Shown here one piece after another: positions 12,901 to 23,599 of a DNA stretch of 64,000 bases (within the stretch, counting starts at the first letter, position 1; each line of letters begins with the position of its first letter). The translations under genes were made by a program, and so were the position numbers. Where the stretch lies: the NCBI GenBank assembly GCA_025093985.1, contig JACAAK010000008.1, forward strand, positions 868,001-932,000, written 5' to 3'. Source of the DNA: Calvatia gigantea (Eukaryota; Basidiomycota; Agaricomycetes; Agaricales; Lycoperdaceae). Below the pieces are notes generated by a model. It saw only the letters and a program-made list of their open reading frames with translations, did not search any database and was not told the origin of the DNA.

Positions 12901-13813
12901 AGCTTGTCAATTACCTTGCCAATTCTTGGCAGCGGTGTTTTGTCTTTGATCACCACGCTGTTTAGCCACCTATAGTCCTGGATCAGCCTTTTGGACCCGT
13001 CTTTCTTTGGGATGAAGAATATTGGTGCTGCGTATGGGGACTTCGACGGCCGTATCTGTCCTGATTCTAGGTTTTCCTTGATGAAAGACTCGAGTTCATC
13101 TTGCTCTTTGACTGTCATGTTGTATGCCCCCGCACTTATTTCTTTTGGGGCATCTTCTGTTAAGACTATCTTGTGGTCCCATTCAGTTCGTTCCAGGAGC
13201 TTATCAAATGTCGTTTTGTTGAATAAGTGCGTGAATGGCTGTACGTAGTCTGGTAGGTCTTCTGGTTTGGTGGGGTCTGGCTCATCTTCTTCTTCCCATA
13301 GGTCTTCCATGGCCATTATGCTTCGCAGTTTTTCAGTGATAGGAATGTTCTAATGGGGAAATTGGCAGTCTGGCAGACACCGGGTGAACTTGATTTCTCC
13401 ATTGTTCCAGTCTACCTCCGGGTTATGTTTGACTAACCAATCATGTCCTAAAAAGATTTCCGCTCTGTCCTGTAGTTGTACGACTGAGGCCTTGATCTGT
13501 TCCTTGTGTCCCTGGATGTCAATGTTGATCATGGTGGTCTCCATTACTTTTCCACCTTGGTTAGGCATTCTGTCTGCGTTTAGTACCATAATTTGTCGTT
13601 CCAATTTCTGGGTAGGGAGTCCTTCTTCATCTACCAGTTTCTTGCTGATGCTGCTGGTTGTACACCCTGAGTCCATGATGGTGTTGACTGTTATCTCCTT
13701 TCCTGCTGTTTGTATTTTTCCTTTTAGATTTAGTTCGTGCTTTCTTCTCTGAGGAATTGTGTAGAATTTGTCTGATATCCTAGATATAAGCTTTTTGACT
13801 CTCGAGGTAGCAC
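9980..13813 (-). pseudogene. Element B Pol: protease, RT, RNase H, integrase, chromodomain (broken)
   Basis: Reading leftwards: protease MDSGCTTSSISKKL (near 13676); RT (13316-12621) with FFIPKKDGSKRLIQDYRWLN and the catalytic YMDD of NYMDDFAILGD; RNase H (about 12300-11900); integrase zinc finger (HPGQHRMMELISWDYWW near 11250) and core (SDRG-type start near 10895, MAYHPQTDGQTE near 10820); a GPY/F-like segment (KLGQKRYGLFLIKEKIGEAA); and a C-terminal chromodomain (YQFLVHWKGYSNEEDTWTVE at about 10180-10090). Stops are mostly TGA at Arg positions (such as YYxxFIKN near 12415). A solo LTR at 11563-11870 splits the RNase H-integrase linker. The chromodomain marks it as a chromovirus. Confidence 0.87.
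11563..11870 (-). repeat. Solo LTR inside element B pol
   Basis: A single 308-bp LTR of the C/E type starts TGTTACGACCTTAGTCGG and ends CATAACA. It is flanked by a perfect TTCTT duplication (11558-11562 and 11871-11875). The interrupted pol sequence rejoins in frame with the equivalent part of element C (near 19090). A complete element therefore inserted here and was later removed by LTR-LTR recombination. Confidence 0.93.
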
Positions 13814-14929
<1,116 letters not shown>

Positions 14930-14995
14930 ATACTAGCTCCTGGGTTGCTTCTGTTCAGGCCTGTTTCAGCCTACTCCTTGCAAGGTGAGGTGGGG

Positions 14996-15006
14996 ACACT
15001 TAACCA
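14996..15006 (-). promoter_or_regulatory. Self-priming primer-binding site of element B
   Basis: On the coding strand the 11 nt TGGTTAAGTGT lie 2 nt downstream of the 5' LTR. They are the exact complement of ACACTTAACCA inside that LTR (15090-15100, opposite strand). In elements C and E the pair is TGGTTAAGCGT with ACGCTTAACCA, so the two sites have changed together. Confidence 0.75.
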
Positions 15007-15008
15007 AA

Positions 15009-15316
15009 TGTTACGACCTTAGTCTGAGTGAACCTCAGGTTGCAACTTAGGCTAAGACTTGAGGGCGAGTAAGGGAGGGGAGAACTAGGTGGTTAAGTGT
15101 ACTGAATACAGGAGTATGTATGTACACTTAAATACAGAAGGAACATCCAGTTGAATGGATGGAGATAACTACATGAAACGTCTGATGACTATGGCATAGT
15201 AGTTATGAGTCAGAGCTCGGAGATTGCACAGGCAGGAATAGCTGGAACAGGTACATAGGAGATTGGAATACAGACAAAGTAAGTAGCACGATATGATTGG
15301 TGAAAGGTTCACAACA
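15009..15316 (-). repeat. 5' LTR of element B
   Basis: The 308-bp LTR matches 713-1020 and is followed by TTAAC. On the coding strand a TATTTAAG-type TATA box is followed about 34 nt later by the ACACTTAACCA segment that complements the primer-binding site. Confidence 0.92.
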
Positions 15317-15321
15317 TTAAC

Positions 15322-16190
15322 GTCTTATTAAGTATGCTTAGTAGTTTAGAAGCAACATCTTAAGAGTAGAGAGTAAGAGTGTGTTAAGAGTTATAGATTG
15401 AGTCTCTACCTAACCAAGTAGAAACAATGCCATCTACTGGTCAAGTTGAAGGGTTTATATACTACAGCGGTGTACTACTGTATTGTACTGTATTCGTATG
15501 TTATGTGTCTATATATGGTATTTAAAAGTGGTATGACTTCAAAGTGGTATGACTTTGAATTATGACATAAGCTGTGCTATTTATGTGTATTAAGTTCTAG
15601 TTAAGTCTGGCTACATTCTAGGTCTGTCTAGATACATGCTAGTCTTCAAGGTGTTCTAGAACCTGTATTATCTAAGTAATTATGCAAGTTCATAACAACT
15701 AGAGCATAATGCAGTACAGTAGTACACATAATTTACATAAGCTATGAATCATTGTACAGTGTACTACAGCACCTTAATGACAATACCAAAGTATTATAAA
15801 GGGCTCAAACCTCTGTAGGGTAAGTTTCTCAAGATCCATAGTGTTTCATCTATATTTAGAAACATCTGATAGTTCAGTACAGATTAAGATTCAACCCCAG
15901 TGAGAAACCTGTGGAATCTGGCTGAATTTAGATGATGCCATTTTTGGCATCCATCTGGCTTGGCTGGGTTCCAAAAAGTGTACACTTAGCAGATTTCAAA
16001 CAAAGTCTTTGGAAGTCACTTTAACATGATTGTATTAATTTGGCTGGGCTCATTTGACATCCAACACTGTCATTGTATAATATAGATATGTATGGGAGTG
16101 AGTGAGTATTGCTATTTTGGGCCCTCTAGGGCCTTTCGCTGCTCCCTTTGGTCCTTGGGACCTTTTTACCATTGTGCCCAGTATAAGGAC
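15322..16190. other. Unassigned AT-rich sequence between elements B and C
   Basis: No reading frame or RNA gene can be supported. The composition is AT-rich with short internal similarities (AAAGTGGTATGACTT occurs twice near 15520-15560). It is continuous with 1-712 on one side and 22592-23213 on the other once B and C are removed. Confidence 0.4.
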
Positions 16191-16195
16191 ATACT

Positions 16196-16502
16196 TGTTA
16201 TGACCTTAGTCGGTTTAGACCTCAGGTTGCAGCTCTGGCTAAGTCTTGAGGGCGAGTAAGGGAAAGAGAACAGAAGATGGTTAAGCGTACCGAATACAGT
16301 AGGATGTATGTATGCTTAAATACAGAAAGGAGCATCCAGTTGAATGGATGGAGTAACTACATGAAACGTCTGGTCAAGGCGGTAGTTGGTACGAGTCATA
16401 TCTTTCAGAGAACACTGAACTAGAATAACTGAAACAGGCACGCAGATAGTTAAGAATGGAGGATGGTACGGAACGCGTTATGATCGGTAGAAACTCATAA
16501 CA
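16196..16502 (-). repeat. 3' LTR of element C
   Basis: The 307-bp LTR starts TGTTATGACC and ends CATAACA. Next to it at 16503-16516 is the polypurine tract (on the coding strand AATCAGGGGGTAT). Confidence 0.95.
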
Positions 16503-16520
16503 ATACCCCCTGATTAGACT

Positions 16521-17507
16521 TCATGCCTCAGGAAGTTCGTCGAACTCTCCATTGACTACGGCGGCGGCGAGGGCTTTCTTGGTGGCTCCGATGAGGTACT
16601 TTCCTTCGTTGGAGCATGCGAAGAAGACGGGTAAGTGGCTGCGGCCATCTTGACAGATAGGGACTGGGACTCCGTTGAAGGGGAACTCGGTGACGGTCGA
16701 ATTGTCCCAGTAACTCTTGACTATCGCTTTCCAATAATGTTGGTCCTTTTCTTGGCCTGGTAGTACACTGCAGAATCTTGCTGGTGGGAGAAAAACCGAT
16801 ACGATCTGTGGTGGGGTGATGGTCTTTATGAATCGTCGAAGTGCATTGACTTCCTCCTTCATTGAGACGGTGGTTTCTTCGTCCATGGGCATGTCTGCTC
16901 GTTTGGCTGGTGGGGAACGGATGGTGGTGTGTAGGTTGGCGAGAGTGATTCCGATGCGTGTAACGAGTTGATCAATGTCTGGATCTTCTGTGGTTTTGTC
17001 GCATCCTAGTAGGTTCATAGCGACATCTGCGAGTTCTAAAAAGATGTCGGCGATATCAAGGTGGTTGAATACCTCTAGAGCGAGGTCAACGCGACTCTGA
17101 AGACTGTGGACCCGGTTTTGTTCACTGGGTGTAAGGGTGGATAATTCTAATGTGCGGAAGATGGTGGGGATATGCTGGCTTGTGGAGGATGATGCGTTGG
17201 TGAACCCGGCGTACATGTCTGTGAAGGTGATGCAGGCGGTGGCGAGAGTGATGTGGCGGTTTACCGCGAGTCGTTTGTTTTGGGCCGTGATTGTTTCTAC
17301 TTCGTTGTTTGTGGCTTTGTTGACATCCTTGAGGAGGGTCTCAAGGAGTCCTTGTGCTGGGGATGGGGTGGTTGCGAGGTTGTAGCGGGTACCTTGGGGT
17401 GTGGGTGCGTGGCTATTGCCTGGTTTTGGGAGGGGGACTGAGGAGATCGTGGTCAGGTTGGGGTGGACGAGGGAGTTGATGGAGATGCGGTTGGCTTGGG
17501 AGGACAT
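16521..17507 (-). CDS. ORF3 of element C, retrotransposon accessory protein of unknown function
   Basis: This is an intact 328-residue frame, MSSQANRISINSLVHP to VNGEFDELPEA. Its ATG lies exactly 6 nt after the pol TAG (17514-17516), with CCGAAC between, and the same 6-nt spacing occurs in B and D. There is no signal peptide or membrane segment, so an envelope protein is unlikely. A Pro/Ser-rich start leads to helical stretches (LLETLLKDVNKATN; LALEVFNHLDIADIFLELAD) and a well conserved C-terminal block (PGQEKDQHYWKAIVKSYW; FPFNGVPVPICQDGRSH; ATKKALAAAVVNGEF). I do not recognise the family. The position, 3' of a chromodomain, and the preservation in four copies suggest it serves the element. 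Translation is probably by termination-reinitiation; this is inference. Confidence 0.85.
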   Translation of the reverse strand: MSSQANRISINSLVHPNLTTISSVPLPKPGNSHAPTPQGTRYNLATTPSPAQGLLETLLKDVNKATNNEVETITAQNKRLAVNRHITLATACITFTDMYAGFTNASSSTSQHIPTIFRTLELSTLTPSEQNRVHSLQSRVDLALEVFNHLDIADIFLELADVAMNLLGCDKTTEDPDIDQLVTRIGITLANLHTTIRSPPAKRADMPMDEETTVSMKEEVNALRRFIKTITPPQIVSVFLPPARFCSVLPGQEKDQHYWKAIVKSYWDNSTVTEFPFNGVPVPICQDGRSHLPVFFACSNEGKYLIGATKKALAAAVVNGEFDELPEA

Positions 17508-17513
17508 GTTCGG

Positions 17514-20500
17514 CTAGTATCTTTGTCTGGGGGTTGACTTGGCTGATGTTTTTCTGGATTTCTTGCCCCCCTTTTTATAGGTATCCTCCGGATGCCTTTT
17601 GTGGTACTCCACTATCGCATCTCGGGCATTTTCCAAGTTTGACTCTGCTGTCCACGTATCTTCTTCATTGCTGTATCCTTTCCAGTGTATAAGGAATTGA
17701 TATCCCCTTCCTTTTTGTCGTTTTCCTCGGACTTCTCCTACTTCGTATTCTTCTTCATTGTTGATGATCATTGGTTCAGGCGCTGGTGCTTCTTTCTGGA
17801 TGTGGAATGATGTTTTTTGTGCTGGGGTTAGCAGCTGTTTGTTGAATACATCGTGGATGGCCCATCCTTCTGGTATCGCCAGCCGATATGCCACTTCCCC
17901 TATTTTTTCCTTAATTCGGAAAGGCCCATACCTTTTTTGGCCTAGCTTCTTTGATGACTGATTGGTATGGATGTTGGTGTTTTCTAACCATACTTCATCG
18001 TTGATCTGGTATGTCCTTGTGTTCATCTTGCTGTTATCATGTGTCCGTTTCATCTTTTCTTGATATAATCGTAGTGCAGAAGTGGCATTGTTTCTTGCAT
18101 TTTGGAGTTGTTTTAGGAACTCCGTACTGCTAGGGTTGTTCGTTGTTCCGTTTTCCTTTCCTTTCCAAGGGTGTCTCCCATAGTTTAGGTAGAATGGTGT
18201 CATCTGAGTGCCAGTGTGCTTCTTGTCGTTGTATTGGAATTCGGCCATGGGTAGCCATTTCGCCCAGTCGTTTTGGTCATAGTTGCAGTATATCCTCAGG
18301 TATGTTTCAACTTCTCTGTTAATCCTTTCTGTTTGTCCGTCGGTCTGTGGGTGATAGGCCGTTGACAGGTTTCGTTCTATCCCTAGTCCTTTGAACAGTT
18401 CACCGGTGAATTCGGACGCAAACTGTGGTCCTCGGTCACTAAGGACTTTCCTCGGTATTCCATGTAGCTTCCATATTTCGTCGCAGTAGTGCTGTGCTAG
18501 TTCTTTTGAGGAAACATCCATCCTTGTTGCTATGAGTCATATCATTTTTGAGAACCGGTCGACAATGACTAGGATAGTGTCCTTTCCCTCTGATTCGGGC
18601 AGTGGCCCAATGAGGTCGACACTCACTTCTTCCCATGGACCATTGGGGATGGAGAGCGGGTGTAGAGGTGTCTTCAGAGGTGTCTTGCGTGGCTTATTTC
18701 ATTGGCAACTCTGGCATCCTTTGATGTACTTTTGAACGTCCGTTCGGATTGCCGGCCACCAGTAATCCCTGGTCACCAACTCGATCATTTGGTGTTGCCC
18801 TGGGTGCCCTGCATCAGGGGCATCGTGGTATTGGTGTAGTATTTCTTCTCTGAGTGCCGGTTCGGGTGGTACATACATGCTGACATTTTTGTAGATTATT
18901 CCGTCATGTTTGGTGATGTCAGGGTCTTGGTCGCGTATTTTTTGGATGATGGCCGTTTCTCGTCCTTTGTTCGTCTTGATTCGTTCCTTGAGGGTGGGTT
19001 CCATAAATAGTTCGGCACAGAGTAAGATGGTCCCTTCTGATGGTTCATCGTCTTTTTCGTTTGTTAGCCAAGTGTCTTGGATCATGGTGACTAGTTTCTC
19101 TTCTTCCTGTTCTGGCTCTTGGTAGATTCTGGAGAGGAGGTCTGCTTTTGTGTTTGTTTTTCCCGGTATGTGGCGCAGTGTGAAGTCATAGTCTTGTAAC
19201 CGTAGGTACCATCTCGCTTGTCGGCTGTTTAGTTTTTGGGGTTCCCTGTAGTATTTCAGGTTTTCATGGTCAGTCCAGATTTCGAATTTCTCTTCTGCGT
19301 CTAGTAGGTAGTGTCGCCATTCCTTTAGTGCATGCATGATGGCCAATAGTTCTTTGTCGTAGATTTCATAATTTCGTTCTGCTGGTGATAGCGTGTGGGA
19401 CGTGAATGCGATTGGGTGCCATTTCGAATTTTGTTCTTGTGAGAGTACTCCCCCTAGTGTGTAGTTCGATGCGTCAACTTCTACCCGGAATTGACCTTTC
19501 CTCTGGGGTAGTGTTAGGGTGGGTTCTTCTGTGATTCATTGCTTTAATTCATCAAATGCAGATTGTTGTTCTTCTTTCCATTCCCACTCCTCTGATCCTT
19601 TTAGTTTGTTCAATGGGGCTGCTATCTTGCTGAAGTTTTTTATAAATCAGCGGTAGTAGTTGGCGAAACCAAGGAATCTTTCTATTCCTTTCTTGTTGTG
19701 CAGTTGGGGCCATTCTCGTACTGATTTTACCTTTTCGGCCTCCATTTCAATGCGTCCATGTCCTACTGTTACTCCTAGCATTGGGATTTCTTTGGCGTCG
19801 AAGATGCATTTGGATCGTTTGAAGCACAGGTTGTGTTCGGCTGCTCTTTTTAGGAATCGGATTGTTTGTTCTCATAATTGCTCTTTGGTGTCTCCCGGAA
19901 TTGCGAAGTCGTCCATATAGTTTACTATATCTCCATCGCGTAACAGGTCTCGGAAGATGCTCGCCATCATTCTTGAGAACGTTCCCGGTGAATTACTAAG
20001 ACCGAAGAACATTACTGTAGGTTCGAATAGCCCTTCGTTGGTTAGGAAGGCTGCTTTCCACTCGTCTCCTTCTTTGATTCGAACGTTGTTGTAGCCCCAG
20101 ATGATGTCCAGTTTGTTGAAATATTTGGCTTTTCCTAATTTGTCAATGACCTCTCTGATCTGAGGCAGTGGTGTTTTATCCTTGATAACTACGTTATTCA
20201 ACCGTTGGTAATCTTGAATGAGTCGTTTTGAGCCATCCTTTTTTGGGATGAAAAAGGTGGGCGCGGTGTATGGTGATTTTGATGGCTGTATTCGTCCTGA
20301 TTCGAGGTTTTCTTTAACAAATGTCTTGAGCTTGTCTTGTTCCTTGATCGTCATGTTGTAAGTTCCCGCATTGATTTCCTTGGGTGCGTCTTCTGTTAGG
20401 ATTATCTCGTGGTCCCATTCTGTTCGTTCGGGTAGCTTGTCGAATGTAGTTTTGTTGAATAAATGTGTGAATGGTCGTATGTAGTCCGGTAGGTCTGATG

Positions 20501-21049
20501 GTTTGGTGGGGTCGGGCTCTTCCTCTTCTTCCCATATGTCCTCGGTGGTGGCCATGCTTCGGATTTTGTCTGTTACCTGGATGCTTTGGTGTGGGACTTT
20601 ACAGTCCTTTGGGCACCAATTGAACTTTATTTCTCCCGTTCGCCAGTTTACTTCTGGGTTGTGTTTGATGAGCCAGTCGTGTCCTAGGAATACTTCTGCT
20701 CTGTCTTGAAGTTGTACAACCGACACTTCGATTGTTTCTTTGTGTCCTTCGATTTCCATCTGTATAGTTGCCTTTTCCGTGACCTTTCCCCCTTGGTTTG
20801 TCGTGACGTCCACGTTAAGTACCGTGATTTCTTGTCCTAATTTTTCTGTGGGGATTTTTTCTTCGTCTACCAGTCTTTTGCTGATGCTGCTGGTAGTGCA
20901 TCCCGAGTCGACTATAGTGTTTACTGTTATCCTTTTTGTCGGGGTATGGATTTTCCCTTTTAGGTTTAGTTTGCGCTTTCGTTTCTGAGGAATCGTGTCA
21001 TATTCTTCTGATATCCTAGATACAAGTTTCTTGACTCTCGAGGTAGTGC
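17514..21049 (-). pseudogene. Element C Pol: protease, RT, RNase H, integrase, chromodomain with five TGA codons
   Basis: It is in the -1 frame relative to Gag and opens before the Gag stop. Protease has VDSGCTTSSISKRLVDEE. RT has FFIPKKDGSKRLIQDYQRLN, KLDIIWGYNNVRIKEGDEW and NYMDDFAIPGD with both catalytic Asp present. RNase H has the motif WTDHENLKYY. Integrase has an HHCC finger (HPGQHQMIELVTRDYWW; CQSCQ) and core residues (SDRGPQFASE; YHPQTDGQTERINREVE). The GPY/F-type region (KLGQKRYGPFRIKEKIGEVA) is followed by a chromodomain (YQFLIHWKGYSNEEDTWTAE). Five TGA stops near 19870, 19650, 19535, 18699 and 18537 stand at Arg codons; at most of these element E or another copy retains CGA. Otherwise full length, about 1170 codons. 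Confidence 0.9.
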
Positions 21050-22198
21050 CTACTCGGAGTCTCCGGAAAAATCCTGGTGTTCCTCTGGTTTTGCTTCATC
21101 TATTGCTCGGATCTGTACTTTCTTTGGTGCGGTGCATGCTTTGGCTATGTGTCTGATTTTGCCGCAGTTGTAGCATGTTAATCCTTTGGGCTTTTTACAG
21201 TCCTTGGACATGTGTCCGAATATTCCGCAGTTGTAGCACTTGGGTTCTCCTTTTGCATTGAACACATGTCGTCTGCTTCCTATCTCCATGGGTTCTCCCA
21301 TTCCTCCATAGGTAGTTCCCGAGTTAGTCTTCTTGTCTCCTCGGTATTTGGATGCCTCATATCCTTGTCCAACTGCTAATATGGCCTCTTTCCATTCTGG
21401 GTACATGTCGGGTCGAGCGGCTGGAGGGTAGCCTGTGATGGTGTGGATAATATCTTGTCGGGCGTTTTTCTGCAGCAAGAACATAGCATGTCGGTTGTCC
21501 ATTTTTGCCTTGTTTTTGAGTACTTCGAATTCGATGAGATAGTTGGCCGTGTTCCTATTTCCTTGTTTGAATTTTTCGATCTGCCATTCCGCCTTTGCGT
21601 TCATGGCATCGTCCGAAAAGGTTCGTTTGAATTCTTCGGTAAAGATTTTCCAGTCCACGGAATCTTCTCCTTCCAGAATTTGTGGTGCTTTCATTGCTGC
21701 ATATGCTCCTGCTGTTCCTCCCCTCAGTCTGGCTAAGACTGCTATGGCTTTATCATCTGCCATGATGACTTTGTTGAATTTCATGAAGAGTGTCATGGCT
21801 CTCCACCAGTCGTCGAATTTGGTTCGGGTTCCATCGAAGAACCCTGGGTCAGGTATGAGTCCCTTTGTGCTGGGTGTTGTGGCGGGTGCAGTATTGTCCA
21901 TCATTTCTGAATCTCCTGATTCCGATTCTGTTTCGGTGTCTTGGTTCTCCTGTTGTCCTAACTGTTCTTCTGCTATGTCGAGTTCGTTGAAGAGTTCTGA
22001 TATAGCTGCTTCTACTCCTGTTGGGTTTACTCCTTGTGTGGTTTCTCCGGGTTCATTGTTTGTTACAACCGTTTCTGGTGCAGGTACTTCGGGGTTTTCT
22101 GCTTCTTCGTCCAATGACTCGGTTTCACTGTCTGTTTCAAGTTCATCGTCTGTGACTTCAAGCTGGGGTTCTCTGTATTCGTCAGGGTTCGAGCTCAT
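21050..22198 (-). CDS. Gag of element C
   Basis: This intact 382-residue structural protein forms the virus-like particle and binds element RNA. The N-terminal 115 residues are very acidic (Glu/Asp/Thr/Ser). A capsid-like domain follows (FFDGTRTKFDDWWRAMTLFM to about residue 290). Two CCHC zinc knuckles are [14 protein letters not shown] and CYNCGKIRHIAKAC; in the second, Arg replaces the usual Gly before His. It ends DFSGDSE-TAG. The start ATG is supported by the same MSSNPDEYREP start in B and E. Pol overlaps its 3' end in the -1 frame, which should set the Gag:Pol ratio. Confidence 0.9.
   Translation of the reverse strand: MSSNPDEYREPQLEVTDDELETDSETESLDEEAENPEVPAPETVVTNNEPGETTQGVNPTGVEAAISELFNELDIAEEQLGQQENQDTETESESGDSEMMDNTAPATTPSTKGLIPDPGFFDGTRTKFDDWWRAMTLFMKFNKVIMADDKAIAVLARLRGGTAGAYAAMKAPQILEGEDSVDWKIFTEEFKRTFSDDAMNAKAEWQIEKFKQGNRNTANYLIEFEVLKNKAKMDNRHAMFLLQKNARQDIIHTITGYPPAARPDMYPEWKEAILAVGQGYEASKYRGDKKTNSGTTYGGMGEPMEIGSRRHVFNAKGEPKCYNCGIFGHMSKDCKKPKGLTCYNCGKIRHIAKACTAPKKVQIRAIDEAKPEEHQDFSGDSE
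21065..21074 (-). promoter_or_regulatory. Candidate -1 ribosomal frameshift site between gag and pol (element C)
   Basis: On the coding strand this is GGATTTTTCC, 15 nt before the gag stop, in gag codons GAT TTT TCC. The Phe tRNA on TTT can re-pair one base back on TTT, giving access to the pol frame. The same 10 nt are present at the same place in B, D and E. It is not a classical XXXYYYZ heptamer, so the mechanism is inferred. Confidence 0.45.
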
Positions 22199-22266
22199 AT
22201 AATGGCTCCTGGGTTCGTCGTGGTTCGAGTCTTTTTCAACTCTATTTCCTGCAAGGTGAGGTGGTG

Positions 22267-22277
22267 ACGCTTAACCA
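22267..22277 (-). promoter_or_regulatory. Self-priming primer-binding site of element C
   Basis: On the coding strand TGGTTAAGCGT begins 2 nt after the LTR. It is the exact complement of ACGCTTAACCA in the 5' LTR (22362-22372, opposite strand), located about 34 nt beyond a TATTTAAG box, where transcription would begin. This matches the Tf1/sushi self-priming design. Confidence 0.78.
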
Positions 22278-22279
22278 AA

Positions 22280-22586
22280 TGTTATGACCTTAGTCGGTTT
22301 AGACCTCAGGTTGCAGCTCTGGCTAAGTCTTGAGGGCGAGTAAGGGAAAGAGAACAGAAGATGGTTAAGCGTACCGAATACAGTAGGATGTATGTACGCT
22401 TAAATACAGAAAGGAGCATCCAGTTGAATGGATGGAGTAACTACATGAAACGTCTGGTCAAGGCGGTAGTTGGTACGAGTCATATCTTTCGGAGAACACT
22501 GAACTAGAATAACTGAAACAGGCACGCAGATAGTTAAGAATGGAGGATGGTATGGAATGCGTTATGATCGGTAGAAACTCATAACA
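22280..22586 (-). repeat. 5' LTR of element C
   Basis: The 307-bp LTR is identical to 16196-16502 except for four CpG transitions. It is flanked on the outside by ATACT. Confidence 0.95.
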
Positions 22587-22591
22587 ATACT

Positions 22592-23213
22592 TTTGTAGAA
22601 AATGGACCACATACTGGGCAAAAAAATATGTTTTTGATCATGTAAACAACAATTTGAAAGGGCTTTGAGCAAAAGACACAAGTCAGTATATCAGGTACCC
22701 ATCAAAATAGGTGTTACTCACCAAAGAGAATGGCTCATGGCAGTATAAAGGAGTGTATCAAGAAATGGTTGAAGAAAATGACCCTAGGCAGTGAATTATC
22801 AGCCAACTGCCAGATTGTGAAGTTCTTGGACAATGTATGAATTTGAACACAAAAAACTTGATAATAGTCCTAACACCAGATGCCACTAAAGAGGCAGAAA
22901 TAGAATACTAAGTGTAATAGGGGCATACTGCTTAGATTAAGCTGACAGAATAGATGTTTAAAGATTTCTGCACAATACAAGTTCATGGGAAGGCAATCTG
23001 ACAATATGAGGGGCAATTTCACAAAATAACATGAAACAACAACATGTAGAGAACACTAGAATAGCTAACTATCTTCACTAAGAAGAGTAAAGTCAAGTTA
23101 CACTGTAAAAAGTACAACTCGTATTTCTTATCTAAGAAGTTAACAAGACACAGAACCTCAGGTACTCCCTAAGATTCACCCTTATCAAGTCAACAACCAG
23201 AAGTGCATTGTCC
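22592..23213. other. Unassigned AT-rich sequence between elements C and D
   Basis: No gene, RNA gene or known repeat can be recognised. It continues the old sequence of 1-712 and 15322-16190. Confidence 0.4.
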
Positions 23214-23520
23214 TGTTATGGTTTTTCACTGATCACATCGCACTCCATCCTTGTCTGCATTTCTATACCACTAGTACATCTGTTTCATCTATTCCTGTTG
23301 AGCAATCTCCAGCTATGACTCATGATAACTACTATACCTACCTTACCAGACATTTCATGTAGTTACTCCATCCATTCAACTGGATGACTCTCTGTATTTA
23401 AGTGTACATACATCCACTGTATTCTGTACACTTAACCATCTCTTGTTCTCCTCCCCTTACTTGCCCTCAAGTCTTAGCCTAAGTCGCAACCTGAGGTCTT
23501 ACCAGACTAAGGTCGTAACA
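23214..23520 (+). repeat. 5' LTR of element D
   Basis: The 307-bp LTR carries a TATTTAAG box at 23395-23402 and ACACTTAACCA at 23428-23438. The primer-binding site at 23523-23533 is TGGTTAAGCAT. It pairs with the LTR segment except at two positions, where both partners look like decayed forms of a CpG (ACGC). Confidence 0.92.
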
Positions 23521-23599
23521 TTTGGTTAAGCATCCCCACCTCACCTTGCAAGGAGTAGGTTGAAACAGACCTGAACAAAGACAACCCAGGAGCTAGTAT

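Larger units (their letters stand above)
16196..22586 (-). mobile_element. Element C: nearly intact Ty3/Gypsy chromodomain retrotransposon with ORF3
   Basis: The element is 6391 bp with 307-bp LTRs (16196-16502, 22280-22586) and a perfect ATACT target duplication (16191-16195, 22587-22591). Gag (382 aa) and ORF3 (328 aa) are open. Pol is one frame broken only by five TGA codons at family-conserved Arg positions. The two LTRs differ at four of 307 positions and every difference is a CpG transition. It is the youngest and best reference copy in the window. Order on the minus strand: LTR, self-complementary primer-binding site, gag, pol, ORF3, polypurine tract, LTR. Confidence 0.95.

Noticed and set aside
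16521..17507. ORF3 as an envelope gene
   Set aside because: No signal peptide, no transmembrane segment and no cleavage or glycosylation pattern typical of envelope proteins.
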